Assembly (NCBI GenBank): GCA_027493055.1
Contig: JAPUDO010000109.1
Location: 1 to 45,251, forward strand
Origin: Niabella sp.
GTDB taxonomy: Bacteria > Bacteroidota > Bacteroidia > Chitinophagales > Chitinophagaceae
Direction of reading: 5' to 3'
Length of the DNA stretch: 45,251 nt
The notes below the pieces were generated by a model that did no database searches, had not been told where the DNA came from, and saw only the letters and a program-made list of their open reading frames with translations. Positions 25,918 to 33,983 of the stretch are shown piece by piece. How positions within the stretch are numbered: the stretch's first letter is position 1; the number at the start of each line of letters is the position of its first letter. Both the position numbers and the translations under genes were made by a program.

Positions 25918-26784
25918 TTATTTTTTTATCAACACCTCCCTCATTTCCCGGGTAGAATAAGTGTTACCGGCGGGAATAACGTAATAATAATTCAACACCA
26001 GCTTTTTCTCTCCTGGAACAAAATAGCTAGGCTCGTTTGGTATTTGCAAAAACGAAAAGCCACCGTATGTTCCCGTAACTGTAACCGAGTTATCATCCAG
26101 TATCTCTATTTTGAAGACCTGCGTTGCCTGTACAGCCAGGTTAGAAACCTTACTGATGGAATACGTATTCCTTTCTACCCGTGTAATCGTTTTGTCGTTA
26201 GCGGACGGTTCATACACCTGTTCCAAGAAAACAGTACCATCAGCCTGCAATGCTTTCCTGGAGCCGGAAGCAGCAAAATTGCCGGTATAATCGGGACGAT
26301 TAAGCCTGTACAATACCGTTCCGTAATTTTTATCGATAGGTACCGATTTGGCATCCCGGATCGACACCGGGATTACATAGTCCCGGGGATCGCCGGTGAG
26401 ACCAGCTATGTTTACGCTTAACGGAACATTAATAGTGCTTACACCGCCCGGTATGGTCACCGAAGTAGCCAACTGTACGGCACCTGCGGGGATCATTTTG
26501 TATTCAGTAAGATAGCGTGTATTATATTCCGTTAAGGCAGCTTCGTCAAGGCCAATTGTTATAGCCAGATCTTTTTTAAGCTCCTTAGCCATTGAAACTG
26601 TAACTGCAAGAGGTATTTCCTGGAAGCCTGCTATATCATTTACCGTGGCAAGCTCTAATCCACCCTTTGAAAGCATAGCGTAAGCTGATTCTTTCTCGCT
26701 TCTTGGAATATACTCGTTTTTTGAACAGGCCGTTAAAAATACAACGGCAAATGCCCAGAATAAAATTGTTATAAAGAATTTCAT
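25918..26784 (-). CDS. DUF1735 (BT_3987-like) surface lipoprotein
   Basis: A 288-residue lipoprotein with signal AVVFLTACSKN (Cys about 20). The DUF1735 domain at about 40-150 is recognisable from the pattern of VSMAKELKKDLAITIGLDEAAL, TEYNTRYLTEYKMIPAGAV and SVTIPGGVSTINVPLSVNI (all in parts), ending DYVIPVSIRDAKSVPI. The C-terminal half (about 165-288) is beta-rich and lipocalin-like, with YTGNFAASG and repeated strands to REVLIKK. Proteins of this build are often the last surface glycan-binding members of sus operons, or are chitinase-like partners; the catalytic glycosidase domain is absent here. It is 93 bases downstream of the preceding lipoprotein gene. Confidence 0.85.
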   Translation of the reverse strand: MKFFITILFWAFAVVFLTACSKNEYIPRSEKESAYAMLSKGGLELATVNDIAGFQEIPLAVTVSMAKELKKDLAITIGLDEAALTEYNTRYLTEYKMIPAGAVQLATSVTIPGGVSTINVPLSVNIAGLTGDPRDYVIPVSIRDAKSVPIDKNYGTVLYRLNRPDYTGNFAASGSRKALQADGTVFLEQVYEPSANDKTITRVERNTYSISKVSNLAVQATQVFKIEILDDNSVTVTGTYGGFSFLQIPNEPSYFVPGEKKLVLNYYYVIPAGNTYSTREMREVLIKK

Positions 26785-26877
26785 TTTTTATTTTTTATAA
26801 ATGTGTTGCCTTTTATTGCTTGCCAACATTTAATTATTAAATTCTAATCAATCAATGAACAACGCACCGGACCATCT

Positions 26878-27705
26878 TTATTGTTGCCCGTGGTATACCT
26901 TAAAATCATCAAACCCCACCGTGATCGTTCCGCTCGGGAATATATAGCACCGGAAAAAATTGATTTTAGTAAGATCGGCTACGCCGCCGGTTGCTTCAGC
27001 ATCTATCAGCCTTAAGGTAACCTCATTCCAGCCCGCCTGTAGCTGAACTGCTCCCGGAAGATGCCAGGTCAGCTCATTTTTATCGGGCCCGCCCCCGCTG
27101 GTCAGCTCAAACTGTCCGTTTGTAATGGCTGTAGGATTGGAGATGTAAAACCAGAACTTCAAAAGACCCATATCCTTAGTAGTTTCTATATCAATTGCAG
27201 GATTGAGATCAAACTGGGTTATAACCAGTCCGCTACCCGTATTTTTTATGCTGGCGGTGCCTTCTTTCTTATCCTCTGTGTCCAATTTTGCTGTACCACC
27301 AAAATTCCATCCTGTCATATTGTCTGCAGTATTCAGAATTACCGGGGGTTTGGGCCTGTCCAATATAGTAACATACCCCAATGCAATACGGTTGCCGCAA
27401 GCAGGATTATCGATCATTATTTTTCTGATTGTGTAGTTACCCGGCAGGCTGTTTTCTACATTTATTTCCCCTGTGCTGGCATTAATAACCAACCCGGCAC
27501 GGGTTGCTTTAAATACGCCGGGTATATCCTCGCCTTCGTTGTAGGAAGGAGCAACACTTTTAATAGTATCCATACGGTATACACCTCCTCCATAAAAGAA
27601 CTCCGAAACACAAGGTATGGGTTGAGTTTCGTTTTTTTTGCAGGATATTGCTAAAACAGCTACGGTTATAAAAAGCGTTAGAAGATTTATTTTATATGGT
27701 TTCAT
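26878..27705 (-). CDS. Surface lipoprotein with C-terminal carbohydrate-binding-like domain
   Basis: A 275-residue lipoprotein: signal FITVAVLAISCKK (Cys about 22). Residues 30-115 form a cadherin-like domain in which GVFKATRAGLVINASTGEINVENSLPGNYTI (in parts: GLVINASTGEINV, SLPGNYTI) is the standard Bacteroidota module. Residues 120-275 form a jelly-roll like a carbohydrate-binding module: DNMTGWNFGGTAKLDTEDKKEG, FWFYISNPTAI, ELTSGGGPD and a closing VGFDDFKVYHG, with aromatic residues that could touch sugar. It very likely acts as the surface glycan-binding protein of the second sus operon, in the place where SusE/SusF-like proteins stand. No enzyme motif is seen. It is 34 bases after susD2. 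Confidence 0.75.
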   Translation of the reverse strand: MKPYKINLLTLFITVAVLAISCKKNETQPIPCVSEFFYGGGVYRMDTIKSVAPSYNEGEDIPGVFKATRAGLVINASTGEINVENSLPGNYTIRKIMIDNPACGNRIALGYVTILDRPKPPVILNTADNMTGWNFGGTAKLDTEDKKEGTASIKNTGSGLVITQFDLNPAIDIETTKDMGLLKFWFYISNPTAITNGQFELTSGGGPDKNELTWHLPGAVQLQAGWNEVTLRLIDAEATGGVADLTKINFFRCYIFPSGTITVGFDDFKVYHGQQ

Positions 27706-27739
27706 CTTTTAAGAATTTTGATTTAACTTAATGTACACT

Positions 27740-29359
27740 TTACCAACCGGGATTTTGGTCCATGTTTGGATTCCGGTTCAGCTCTGACTGGGGTATCGGG
27801 AAAAAGTATCTTTTCTCATCAAATACCCGGGTTCTCACGTTCACCACCTGGTAGTTAAGTGTACTGCCGGTTTGTGTAATCCGCATTCCTTTGATTGTGG
27901 TATTGAATACATTCGTTCCTATTTTCCACCTTCTTACATCCCAGAAGCGGTTGTCTTCAAATGCCATTTCAATTCTTCTTTCGTGGCGGATGCGTTCGCG
28001 CATCTGATCTTTAGACAAGCCAGCGGGTAATGCGGGAAGACCCGCCCTGGCCCTGATAGCATTTACATTGGCATAAACTATATTATCTGGCCCTGTAGCT
28101 TCATTCCGTGCTTCTGCATAATCCAGCTTAAGTGTTCCCAACCTGAATAGGACCCAGGTAGCTGCCCTGTTCTGCGTCTGATTCAGTACAATGGATTCAT
28201 CTAAGAATTTCCGGAGAAAATAGCCGGTTTGCGAACGGTTGTGTGATCCGATCTCGATCGCATCCAGGCCACCAACACGGGATTCTATATTGCGATGCTG
28301 CCATTTGGCACCGTTATATAATACAGTTGCATAAAAACGCGGTTCCCTGTTTGCATAAGGCTGTGCAGGGTTATAGCCAGAGGCAACATTAACAGAACCA
28401 TCTGCATTGAAAGGATCGAGACCGTTCGCCATCTGGTAGGCATCCACTATTTGCTGTGAAGGATTTATACCTGCCCATCCACCATAGCCGGATGGAGCAA
28501 GGTCGTTTTCCATTATTCTTACAGCGCCACCAGCATTGTAAGCAAAGATGATTTCCGAATTCCAGTTGTCTAAAAACAATTTTGAATAATCGTTGTACAA
28601 CGAGAATTTATTTTGCGGATCGTTCAAAACACTTTCGGCTGCCGCAGCGGCTGCTGCCCACCGGTCTGTATTGTTGGTGGGGTTGTGCAGCGGGCTGGCA
28701 TAAAACAAAAGTGTTTCTGCCTTTAAGGCCCTCGCCGCTGCGCGGGTAGCTCTTCCAAGATCGGAGGTACGGTGCTCAACCGGTAAGGATACTGCTGCTT
28801 CTTCCGCCATATTAACAATATAATTTACACATTCTTCGAGCGAAGCGCGGGGACGCTTCAGCTCATCCGATATGTTCAACACCTCATCGATGATCACAAA
28901 CCGGCCAAAATTTTTGAACAGTTGCTGATACATCATTGCTTTCAGAAATTTAGCTTCACCAATACGCTGCCGTTTCAGATTGACATCTTCTTCCGGAACA
29001 CTCTGAATATTCCGGAGGTAAATATTGGCACGCCGTACGTAATCGTAAAGTGTTACCCACCTGTTTCCCAGGGGGTAATCTGAGGGACTTTGCAACCCGG
29101 TATTAAACCGGTATCCCCCGCCTGTCATATTTGCGCTTTCGCCTTCATCGGTAGTACCACTCAGCAGGTAATATTGCGTACCGTTGTAAATGCTTCCCCA
29201 CAAAGTAGCGTAAAGATTGGCCAGTGAACGATCGGCAATCAGCATATTTTCGTACGCATCCTCCTCACGCATCAGATCGTTTGGTTCCTGGAAAAATTTC
29301 TGGCAACCAATACCAGACAGCATTACCACTATGATGATTAAATATTTAAGCCCTTTCAT
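27740..29359 (-). CDS. SusD/RagB family surface glycan-binding lipoprotein 2
   Basis: Lid lipoprotein of the second SusCD importer. The start at 29359 (MKGLKYLIIIVVMLSGIGC) is preferred because it puts a lipoprotein signal at the N-terminus; the frame to 29398 adds 13 polar residues. In the 539-residue protein, RIGEAKFLKAMMYQQLFKNFG, RATRAAARALKAETLLFYASPLHN (both in parts) and the C-terminal LRIRHERRIEMAFEDNRFWDVRRW-like stretch (in parts: RRIEMAFEDNRFWDVRRWK) are typical of the SusD family, as are YFFPIPQSELNRNP and QNPGW at the end. 41 bases separate it from susC2. Its substrate differs from that of SusD1, judged by low similarity outside the family motifs. Confidence 0.96.
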   Translation of the reverse strand: MKGLKYLIIIVVMLSGIGCQKFFQEPNDLMREEDAYENMLIADRSLANLYATLWGSIYNGTQYYLLSGTTDEGESANMTGGGYRFNTGLQSPSDYPLGNRWVTLYDYVRRANIYLRNIQSVPEEDVNLKRQRIGEAKFLKAMMYQQLFKNFGRFVIIDEVLNISDELKRPRASLEECVNYIVNMAEEAAVSLPVEHRTSDLGRATRAAARALKAETLLFYASPLHNPTNNTDRWAAAAAAAESVLNDPQNKFSLYNDYSKLFLDNWNSEIIFAYNAGGAVRIMENDLAPSGYGGWAGINPSQQIVDAYQMANGLDPFNADGSVNVASGYNPAQPYANREPRFYATVLYNGAKWQHRNIESRVGGLDAIEIGSHNRSQTGYFLRKFLDESIVLNQTQNRAATWVLFRLGTLKLDYAEARNEATGPDNIVYANVNAIRARAGLPALPAGLSKDQMRERIRHERRIEMAFEDNRFWDVRRWKIGTNVFNTTIKGMRITQTGSTLNYQVVNVRTRVFDEKRYFFPIPQSELNRNPNMDQNPGW

Positions 29360-29400
29360 ATTGATCGTTTTCGATTTATATATTTTTTGATGTCTCATTA

Positions 29401-32400
29401 TCAGAAATTAACATTTATTCCAAAGTTGTACACCTTTTGTATGGGATAAGTAGTGGTACCCAACGCTTCTCCCATGGAAGGATTTTCCGGATCGGTCAGC
29501 TTTACTTTACTAAAGGTCAGCAGGTTCATACCATTGGCATACACCCGAATACCGTTAATGCCAATTCTTTTGGTATTGATCGTATATCCTACCTCCAGGT
29601 TTTTCAGCCGCAGGTAATCCCTGGGACGCATCCAATACGTACTACCCCGATGATTATTTACACTTTCACCCATGTGCAGCGCCGGGTAAGTAGCCGTAGC
29701 CGCTGTTTCAGGTGTCCACCTGTCCAGGTGCCATTCTATTATTTTTCCGTTTCCTCCTCTAAATTCCCAAAACATGAAATTGTCCATAAAAAAACTTGAA
29801 TTTCCGGCTCCCTGTATCAGGAAGCTTAGGTCGGCGCCTTTATAACTCAATCTCGATGAAAGACCGTACATAATTTCCGGAATGGTAATATTATGTCCGA
29901 TAGCCACCTCATCCCTGCTATCTATAATACCATCTCCATTCACATCTTTGTATTTAATATCGCCGGGTATAAGAGCTGATTTTGGCATCCATGCCACATC
30001 CGGCGCATTGTCAATTTCTTCCTGCGACTGGTAGAGGCCCAGCGCAACCAGGCCAAAAGGCTGGCCGACTCTTTTTCCCGTGCGCGACTGGTAGGCATAC
30101 TCTCTCGCCTCTTCATCCATGTTTAAAATACGGTTTCTTGCGAACGAGAAATTACCGCTAATCATCCATTGAAATTCACGGGAAGAAGCACTTTTGCAGG
30201 TTAGCTCTGTCTCAAATCCTTTGTTCTCAATAACGCCCATGTTCACAGGGGGTAAGCCGGAAGATTTTCCAAGGATATAAGGAATATTACCGCTGGTGGC
30301 CAGGATATTACTTCTCTTTTCGTAAAAAAAATCTGTAGTGAGAGACAGTCTGCTGTTCAAGGCGTTTGCTTCTATCCCCAAATTGGCCTTATTTGCCCGC
30401 TCCCACGTTACAGCAGGATTGGCCAGGTTGCCTTCTGCAATACCACCATAGCCGGTCATATTAGGACCAAAATAATACCCCGTGGTATTACCATAAGTAG
30501 GTATATACAGGTATCTTCTTGCTCCCATCTGGTCGTTACCTACCTGTCCGTAAGAAGCTCTCACTTTTAAGAAATTAATGATCCTATCATTATCTCCATA
30601 AAATTTTTCATTAGAAATAACCCAACTGGCGGAAAAGGAAGGGAACAGCCCGTAGCGCTTCCCTTCGGGAAACTGCTCTGACCCGTTATAGCCCAGGTTC
30701 AGCTCAGCAAAGTACCTTTCGTCGAAATTATAGGTAAATCTTCCCACGTATCCCTTGTAATCAAAAGGGAGGTCGAAGGGTGCATTATAAGTTACACGGC
30801 GGTTTTGATTGTACAATAATAAACCTGTTACATTGTGCAACCCAAAGCTCCTGGCGTAATTCAATCCTCCCTCCAGGTTCACGGTGCGATTATAGGCATA
30901 GGACTTGCCTGTAGCCAGGTCTGTTTCATTACCAAACTTATTGTATGTTCCGCCATAGGCTAACTGGTATACCGCATAGTTTTTCGTTCTGCTAAAGTTG
31001 TAGGCAAAACCGGCATCAAATGCAAATGCCACCCTGGCTGAAAGTCCCCGGGTAATGAACCCCAGCTTGTGGGACATTCGGTAAGTGCCCTGCAGATTGT
31101 TCCCGTAAAGATTCCGGTACCCGGTGTTGGCTATCATGCCGAGCGGGTTTGCCGGATTCAGCCCATCTCCTGCAAGGCTTCCGTCTGCATTTTTGATGGG
31201 ATAGGTTGGCGGGATCCTGTTCAGGATGGTAAAAGTCTGCCACGTGTCGCTTCCCGGGTAGTTCCGGTTTTCAACACGACCGGCAAGATCCAATCCTACT
31301 TCAAAATCTTTGGTAACGTTGATATCAATATTCGACCTGAAATTATAACGGTTAAACTTAGCATTCGTGTTGTACTCGTTCAAATCGGTAAAATTATACA
31401 TACCCTCCTGGGTAAGCGCACTTCCCGATATAAAATACCGCACCCGCTCCCCGCCGCCGGAAATATTGAGGTTAGCCCTGTACATAGGTGAGCGTTCTCT
31501 TAAAAAAGTACCTATCCAGTCTGTATTCGGATACAGATAAGGGTCGGCTCCTATGCGGTAGTATTCCAGGTCCTCTTCGCTATAAGGAAGGTCTGATATG
31601 CCATCGTTCTGAAGCGCCTCGTTATACAACCTGGCATAATCGTAAGAACTGGCATACTTCGGTAATACCATAGCACCCTGAACGCCATATTCCGATGTAA
31701 AGGAAATACTCGGCCTCCCGCTCTTTCCACGCCTTGTTGTTACAAGGATGACCCCATTAGCACCCCTTACCCCGTAAACAGCGGTAGCAGAAGCATCTTT
31801 GAGAATGGTCAGCGATTCTACTTCATTGGGATCTAACTGAGCAAAATCCCTCCCCAGCACACCGTCTACTACTACCAGTGGGGACATACTGTTAAGTGTT
31901 GACGTACCCCTGATAAACAACCGGGAGAGGTCATTACCCGGTTCACCGCTCGGTTGAAAAGTAACTAAGCCCGGTAAACGTCCGGCCAACGCATTAGAGA
32001 GGTTAGCCACAGGGCTTTGGCGCAACTCTCTTGTAGTAATAGTGGACATAGCGCCGGTGAGACTCACTCTTTTTTGTTGACCGTAAGCCACTATCACCAC
32101 ATCATCCAAAATACTTTCTGCCTCGCTGATGGTTACATCAATCACTGTTCTTCCATCTACGGGAACTTTCAATTCTTTAAGGCCTACTGCTGAAAAAATA
32201 AGTGTATCATTAGAATACGCAACTATTGAATAGTTACCATCAGCATCAGTGGAGGTACCGGCACCGGCGGATAGTACCGATAAAACCGATACACCAAACA
32301 TGGGCTCCTGGTTTGCAGAAGTTACTTTACCGCTGACTTCAAGAGGGTTAGTCCCCCCCTGGCTGAAAGCACCGGTAAAAGAAATACAAAAAGCTGCCAG

Positions 32401-32451
32401 CAAAAAACAATGCCTGAAGACAAACAGCTTTCGGGGGAAAAGTTTAATCAT
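29401..32451 (-). CDS. SusC/RagA TonB-dependent transporter 2
   Basis: Outer-membrane glycan channel of the second SusCD pair, 1016 residues. Signal peptide 1-30 (MIKLFPRKLFVFRHCFLLAA), carboxypeptidase-regulatory-like domain (about 37-110), TonB-box-like DDVVIVAYG (116-124), plug domain with LFIRGTSTLNSMSPLVVVDGV in parts (LFIRGTSTLNS, LVVVDGVLGRD), SITILKDASATAVYGVRGANGVI in parts (ILKDASATAVYGVRGANG), and a barrel that ends in NFGINVNF. The stretch GVSVLSVLSAGAGTSTDADG has a few additional residues compared with the usual GVxVxxKGTxxGTxTDxxG motif. The likely promoter is about 370 bases upstream, a long leader for a sus gene. Confidence 0.97.
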   Translation of the reverse strand: MIKLFPRKLFVFRHCFLLAAFCISFTGAFSQGGTNPLEVSGKVTSANQEPMFGVSVLSVLSAGAGTSTDADGNYSIVAYSNDTLIFSAVGLKELKVPVDGRTVIDVTISEAESILDDVVIVAYGQQKRVSLTGAMSTITTRELRQSPVANLSNALAGRLPGLVTFQPSGEPGNDLSRLFIRGTSTLNSMSPLVVVDGVLGRDFAQLDPNEVESLTILKDASATAVYGVRGANGVILVTTRRGKSGRPSISFTSEYGVQGAMVLPKYASSYDYARLYNEALQNDGISDLPYSEEDLEYYRIGADPYLYPNTDWIGTFLRERSPMYRANLNISGGGERVRYFISGSALTQEGMYNFTDLNEYNTNAKFNRYNFRSNIDINVTKDFEVGLDLAGRVENRNYPGSDTWQTFTILNRIPPTYPIKNADGSLAGDGLNPANPLGMIANTGYRNLYGNNLQGTYRMSHKLGFITRGLSARVAFAFDAGFAYNFSRTKNYAVYQLAYGGTYNKFGNETDLATGKSYAYNRTVNLEGGLNYARSFGLHNVTGLLLYNQNRRVTYNAPFDLPFDYKGYVGRFTYNFDERYFAELNLGYNGSEQFPEGKRYGLFPSFSASWVISNEKFYGDNDRIINFLKVRASYGQVGNDQMGARRYLYIPTYGNTTGYYFGPNMTGYGGIAEGNLANPAVTWERANKANLGIEANALNSRLSLTTDFFYEKRSNILATSGNIPYILGKSSGLPPVNMGVIENKGFETELTCKSASSREFQWMISGNFSFARNRILNMDEEAREYAYQSRTGKRVGQPFGLVALGLYQSQEEIDNAPDVAWMPKSALIPGDIKYKDVNGDGIIDSRDEVAIGHNITIPEIMYGLSSRLSYKGADLSFLIQGAGNSSFFMDNFMFWEFRGGNGKIIEWHLDRWTPETAATATYPALHMGESVNNHRGSTYWMRPRDYLRLKNLEVGYTINTKRIGINGIRVYANGMNLLTFSKVKLTDPENPSMGEALGTTTYPIQKVYNFGINVNF

Positions 32452-32458
32452 ACTCAGT
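32397..32458 (-). repeat. SusC2 leader/signal-peptide segment shared with SusC1
   Basis: Partner of the segment at 20999-21060. The bases coding the signal peptide and the seven or so bases before the ATG are close to identical, while the mature proteins are strongly diverged. See the separate finding. Confidence 0.7.
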
Positions 32459-32531
32459 TGTTTAAATTTTTATGAATTAGAAACAAGCAATAAAAGGACC
32501 GTTAATAAGAGTTTGTAGCAAATGAATAGTA

Positions 32532-32548
32532 AATATGTTTATACAAAT
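32532..32548. promoter_or_regulatory. Degenerate operator-like site in the susC2 leader
   Basis: AATATGTTTATACAAAT shares 13 of 17 bases with AACATGTATATACAAGT, in the same orientation. It lies about 80 bases before the susC2 start. A possible second binding site for looping or for weaker repression, but AT-rich DNA makes chance likeness possible. Confidence 0.3.
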
Positions 32549-32720
32549 TTAAATATTTTGAACATACAAAAAACGTTTTTGCAAATAAAAAATAAAATTC
32601 CATCATAGTATTGATAATAAATATATTATGTAGGTATTATTCTTTACTATATCTGCATATTTAGGTAAAAAGCCTCTCTTCCAACTATATTCAGCCTGAT
32701 AGAAATTCACTTAACAGATA

Positions 32721-32737
32721 AATATGTTTGTACATAA
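32721..32737. promoter_or_regulatory. Second degenerate operator-like site in the susC2 leader
   Basis: AATATGTTTGTACATAA, with the internal palindrome ATGTttgtACAT-like arms. It is weaker than the site at 32845, in the same orientation and about 110 bases away. Confidence 0.25.
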
Positions 32738-32822
32738 TAAGAGCACACAGCAAATCCTGTTTTTCTTTCTTTTTAAGGACAGGCATTTTTTTTCAAATCG
32801 CCATTTCAATCGTTTGATATTT

Positions 32823-32830
32823 CAAATATA
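32823..32830 (-). promoter_or_regulatory. Candidate -7 promoter box for susC2
   Basis: TATATTTG on the minus strand is a perfect TAnnTTTG match, 14 bases downstream of the operator. The corresponding box at the Gfo/Idh operon is TATATTCG, 12 bases from its operator, which supports a common promoter design where the operator covers the -33 region. Confidence 0.55.
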
Positions 32831-32844
32831 GGAATTTCTTCTCA

Positions 32845-32861
32845 AACATGTATATACAAGT
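32845..32861. promoter_or_regulatory. GntR-type operator upstream of susC2
   Basis: AACATGTATATACAAGT, identical over 17 bases to the copies upstream of susC1 and the Gfo/Idh operon. The flanking GGAATTT-rich stretch on the plus strand is also alike in all three. Probable target of the GntR/UTRA regulator at 22667-23377. Confidence 0.75.
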
Positions 32862-33026
32862 TACTTATTTTTAATAATTCCAGAACCAGAGAATATAAAC
32901 GTGCGCGGCAAGCCTGCCTGACGGCAGTGAGGGAACTAAAACCCGCTGCCAGAAATGGTTTTAAAGAAAGCTGACAGGTTGTAACCAGATCATACTATAC
33001 CTTTTTAACGAAGGCCTGCTTTCTGC

Positions 33027-33851
33027 TTATGGACAAACAACAGGGTTCAGCGGCGTATTAATAATTTCCCCTACCGCTGCGCCGGGGCACCAGGTATTCC
33101 GGTCCCATACCTGGTTCTCATTTTCGGGGTTCTTCAGGTGCATATCCTTATCCATATAAATAATGGTCATTACTTTACGCATGGTATCCGTTTTATTAGC
33201 ACCAGCCCTGTGAAATATCCATCCTGAGTGGAAGCTCACCTCACCTGCATCAAACGGCTCTGCTATCCGTTTGAAATCGGTAACCCTTAGCTTTTGTTCA
33301 ATCTGCTGCTCGCTTTCATCACTAATGGCCAGTTCCCTGCCCTCTACAATTACATGACTTCCTGCGCTAAATTCCAGCGGGCCCATTTCTAAAGGGGTGG
33401 CCTGAAGAGGTATCCATGCTGTAACCGTCTTTTCTGTTTCAAGCGGCCAGTAATACTGGTCGGCATGCCAGGGTGTAATGCCACCTCCCGCTTCTTTAAA
33501 CAAAGCCTGGTCGTGATAAATCCGGCTGCCATTTGTCTGCATTAAATCACTCGCAATTTTTCCCAGCCGTTTGCTAAGAACAAGTGCCCTGATCAGTTCA
33601 TTTTCCCGCCACAAATTGTGCAGCTGCAGAAATGCCTTGCCATAGGTATCCCTTTTATCCAGTTCAGTGGTGATGGTATTCATACGGGCTACCTGCTTTG
33701 AAATCACTTCATTGTAAAAATCCAGTGTTTCCCTGTTCAGAACATCTTTGAGTTTTATATACCGGTGGGTATTATAAAAGCTGATCTGTTCTGGAGTCAG
33801 CTCATAATTGCTGTTTAAAAACGCGGCTATGCCGGAAGGAATTTGTGTCAT
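33027..33851 (-). CDS. Phytanoyl-CoA dioxygenase (PhyH) family protein 2
   Basis: A cytoplasmic Fe(II)/2-oxoglutarate oxygenase of 274 residues. TPWHADQYYW gives His129 and Asp131; VSFHSGWIFHRAGANKTDTMRK gives the third iron ligand His214 and Arg225 for 2-oxoglutarate (quoted in parts: WIFHRAGANKTDTMRK). ELTPEQISFYNTHRYIKLKD is the normal family start. It is only distantly similar to the first PhyH protein, and differs in the segment between the iron ligands, which suggests another substrate. It is divergent from the second AraC gene, 132 bases away, and upstream of susC2. Substrate unknown. Confidence 0.88.
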   Translation of the reverse strand: MTQIPSGIAAFLNSNYELTPEQISFYNTHRYIKLKDVLNRETLDFYNEVISKQVARMNTITTELDKRDTYGKAFLQLHNLWRENELIRALVLSKRLGKIASDLMQTNGSRIYHDQALFKEAGGGITPWHADQYYWPLETEKTVTAWIPLQATPLEMGPLEFSAGSHVIVEGRELAISDESEQQIEQKLRVTDFKRIAEPFDAGEVSFHSGWIFHRAGANKTDTMRKVMTIIYMDKDMHLKNPENENQVWDRNTWCPGAAVGEIINTPLNPVVCP

Positions 33852-33876
33852 ATACTTGCAATGTTTTATGTAGCAA

Positions 33877-33884
33877 CAAATATA
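33877..33884 (-). promoter_or_regulatory. Candidate -7 promoter box for the second PhyH gene
   Basis: TATATTTG on the minus strand, a perfect TAnnTTTG match, 26 bases before the PhyH start codon. No copy of the GntR operator is nearby, so this gene is probably controlled by the divergent AraC regulator instead. Confidence 0.4.
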
Positions 33885-33983
33885 AATTTCCTAAACAGGG
33901 ACGAACGACACTAAAAGTCAAAAAACACACACTATATTGACAGGATTGTGTTGAAAATAAAAGTAAATTAGCAATATTATATT

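Larger units (their letters stand above)
32452..33026 (-). promoter_or_regulatory. Long control region upstream of susC2
   Basis: 575 AT-rich bases without a gene, between the second PhyH gene and susC2. It contains the GntR-type operator (32845-32861), a perfect TAnnTTTG box (TATATTTG on the minus strand, plus-strand 32823-32830) 14 bases beyond it, and two weaker operator-like sequences, AATATGTTTATACAAAT (32532-32548) and AATATGTTTGTACATAA (32721-32737). If the box is the main promoter, the mRNA leader is about 370 bases. The end near 32905-32930 contains CTGCCtgacGGCAG, a small hairpin that may end the PhyH transcript. Confidence 0.65.

Noticed and set aside
25855-26421. 188-codon plus-strand frame over the end of the DUF1735 gene
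   Set aside because: Lies mostly opposite a real DUF1735 gene and reads as random basic and aromatic residues.
27061-27654. 197-codon plus-strand frame opposite the surface lipoprotein
   Set aside because: The minus-strand frame has a lipobox and known modules; the plus frame has no homology or start signal.
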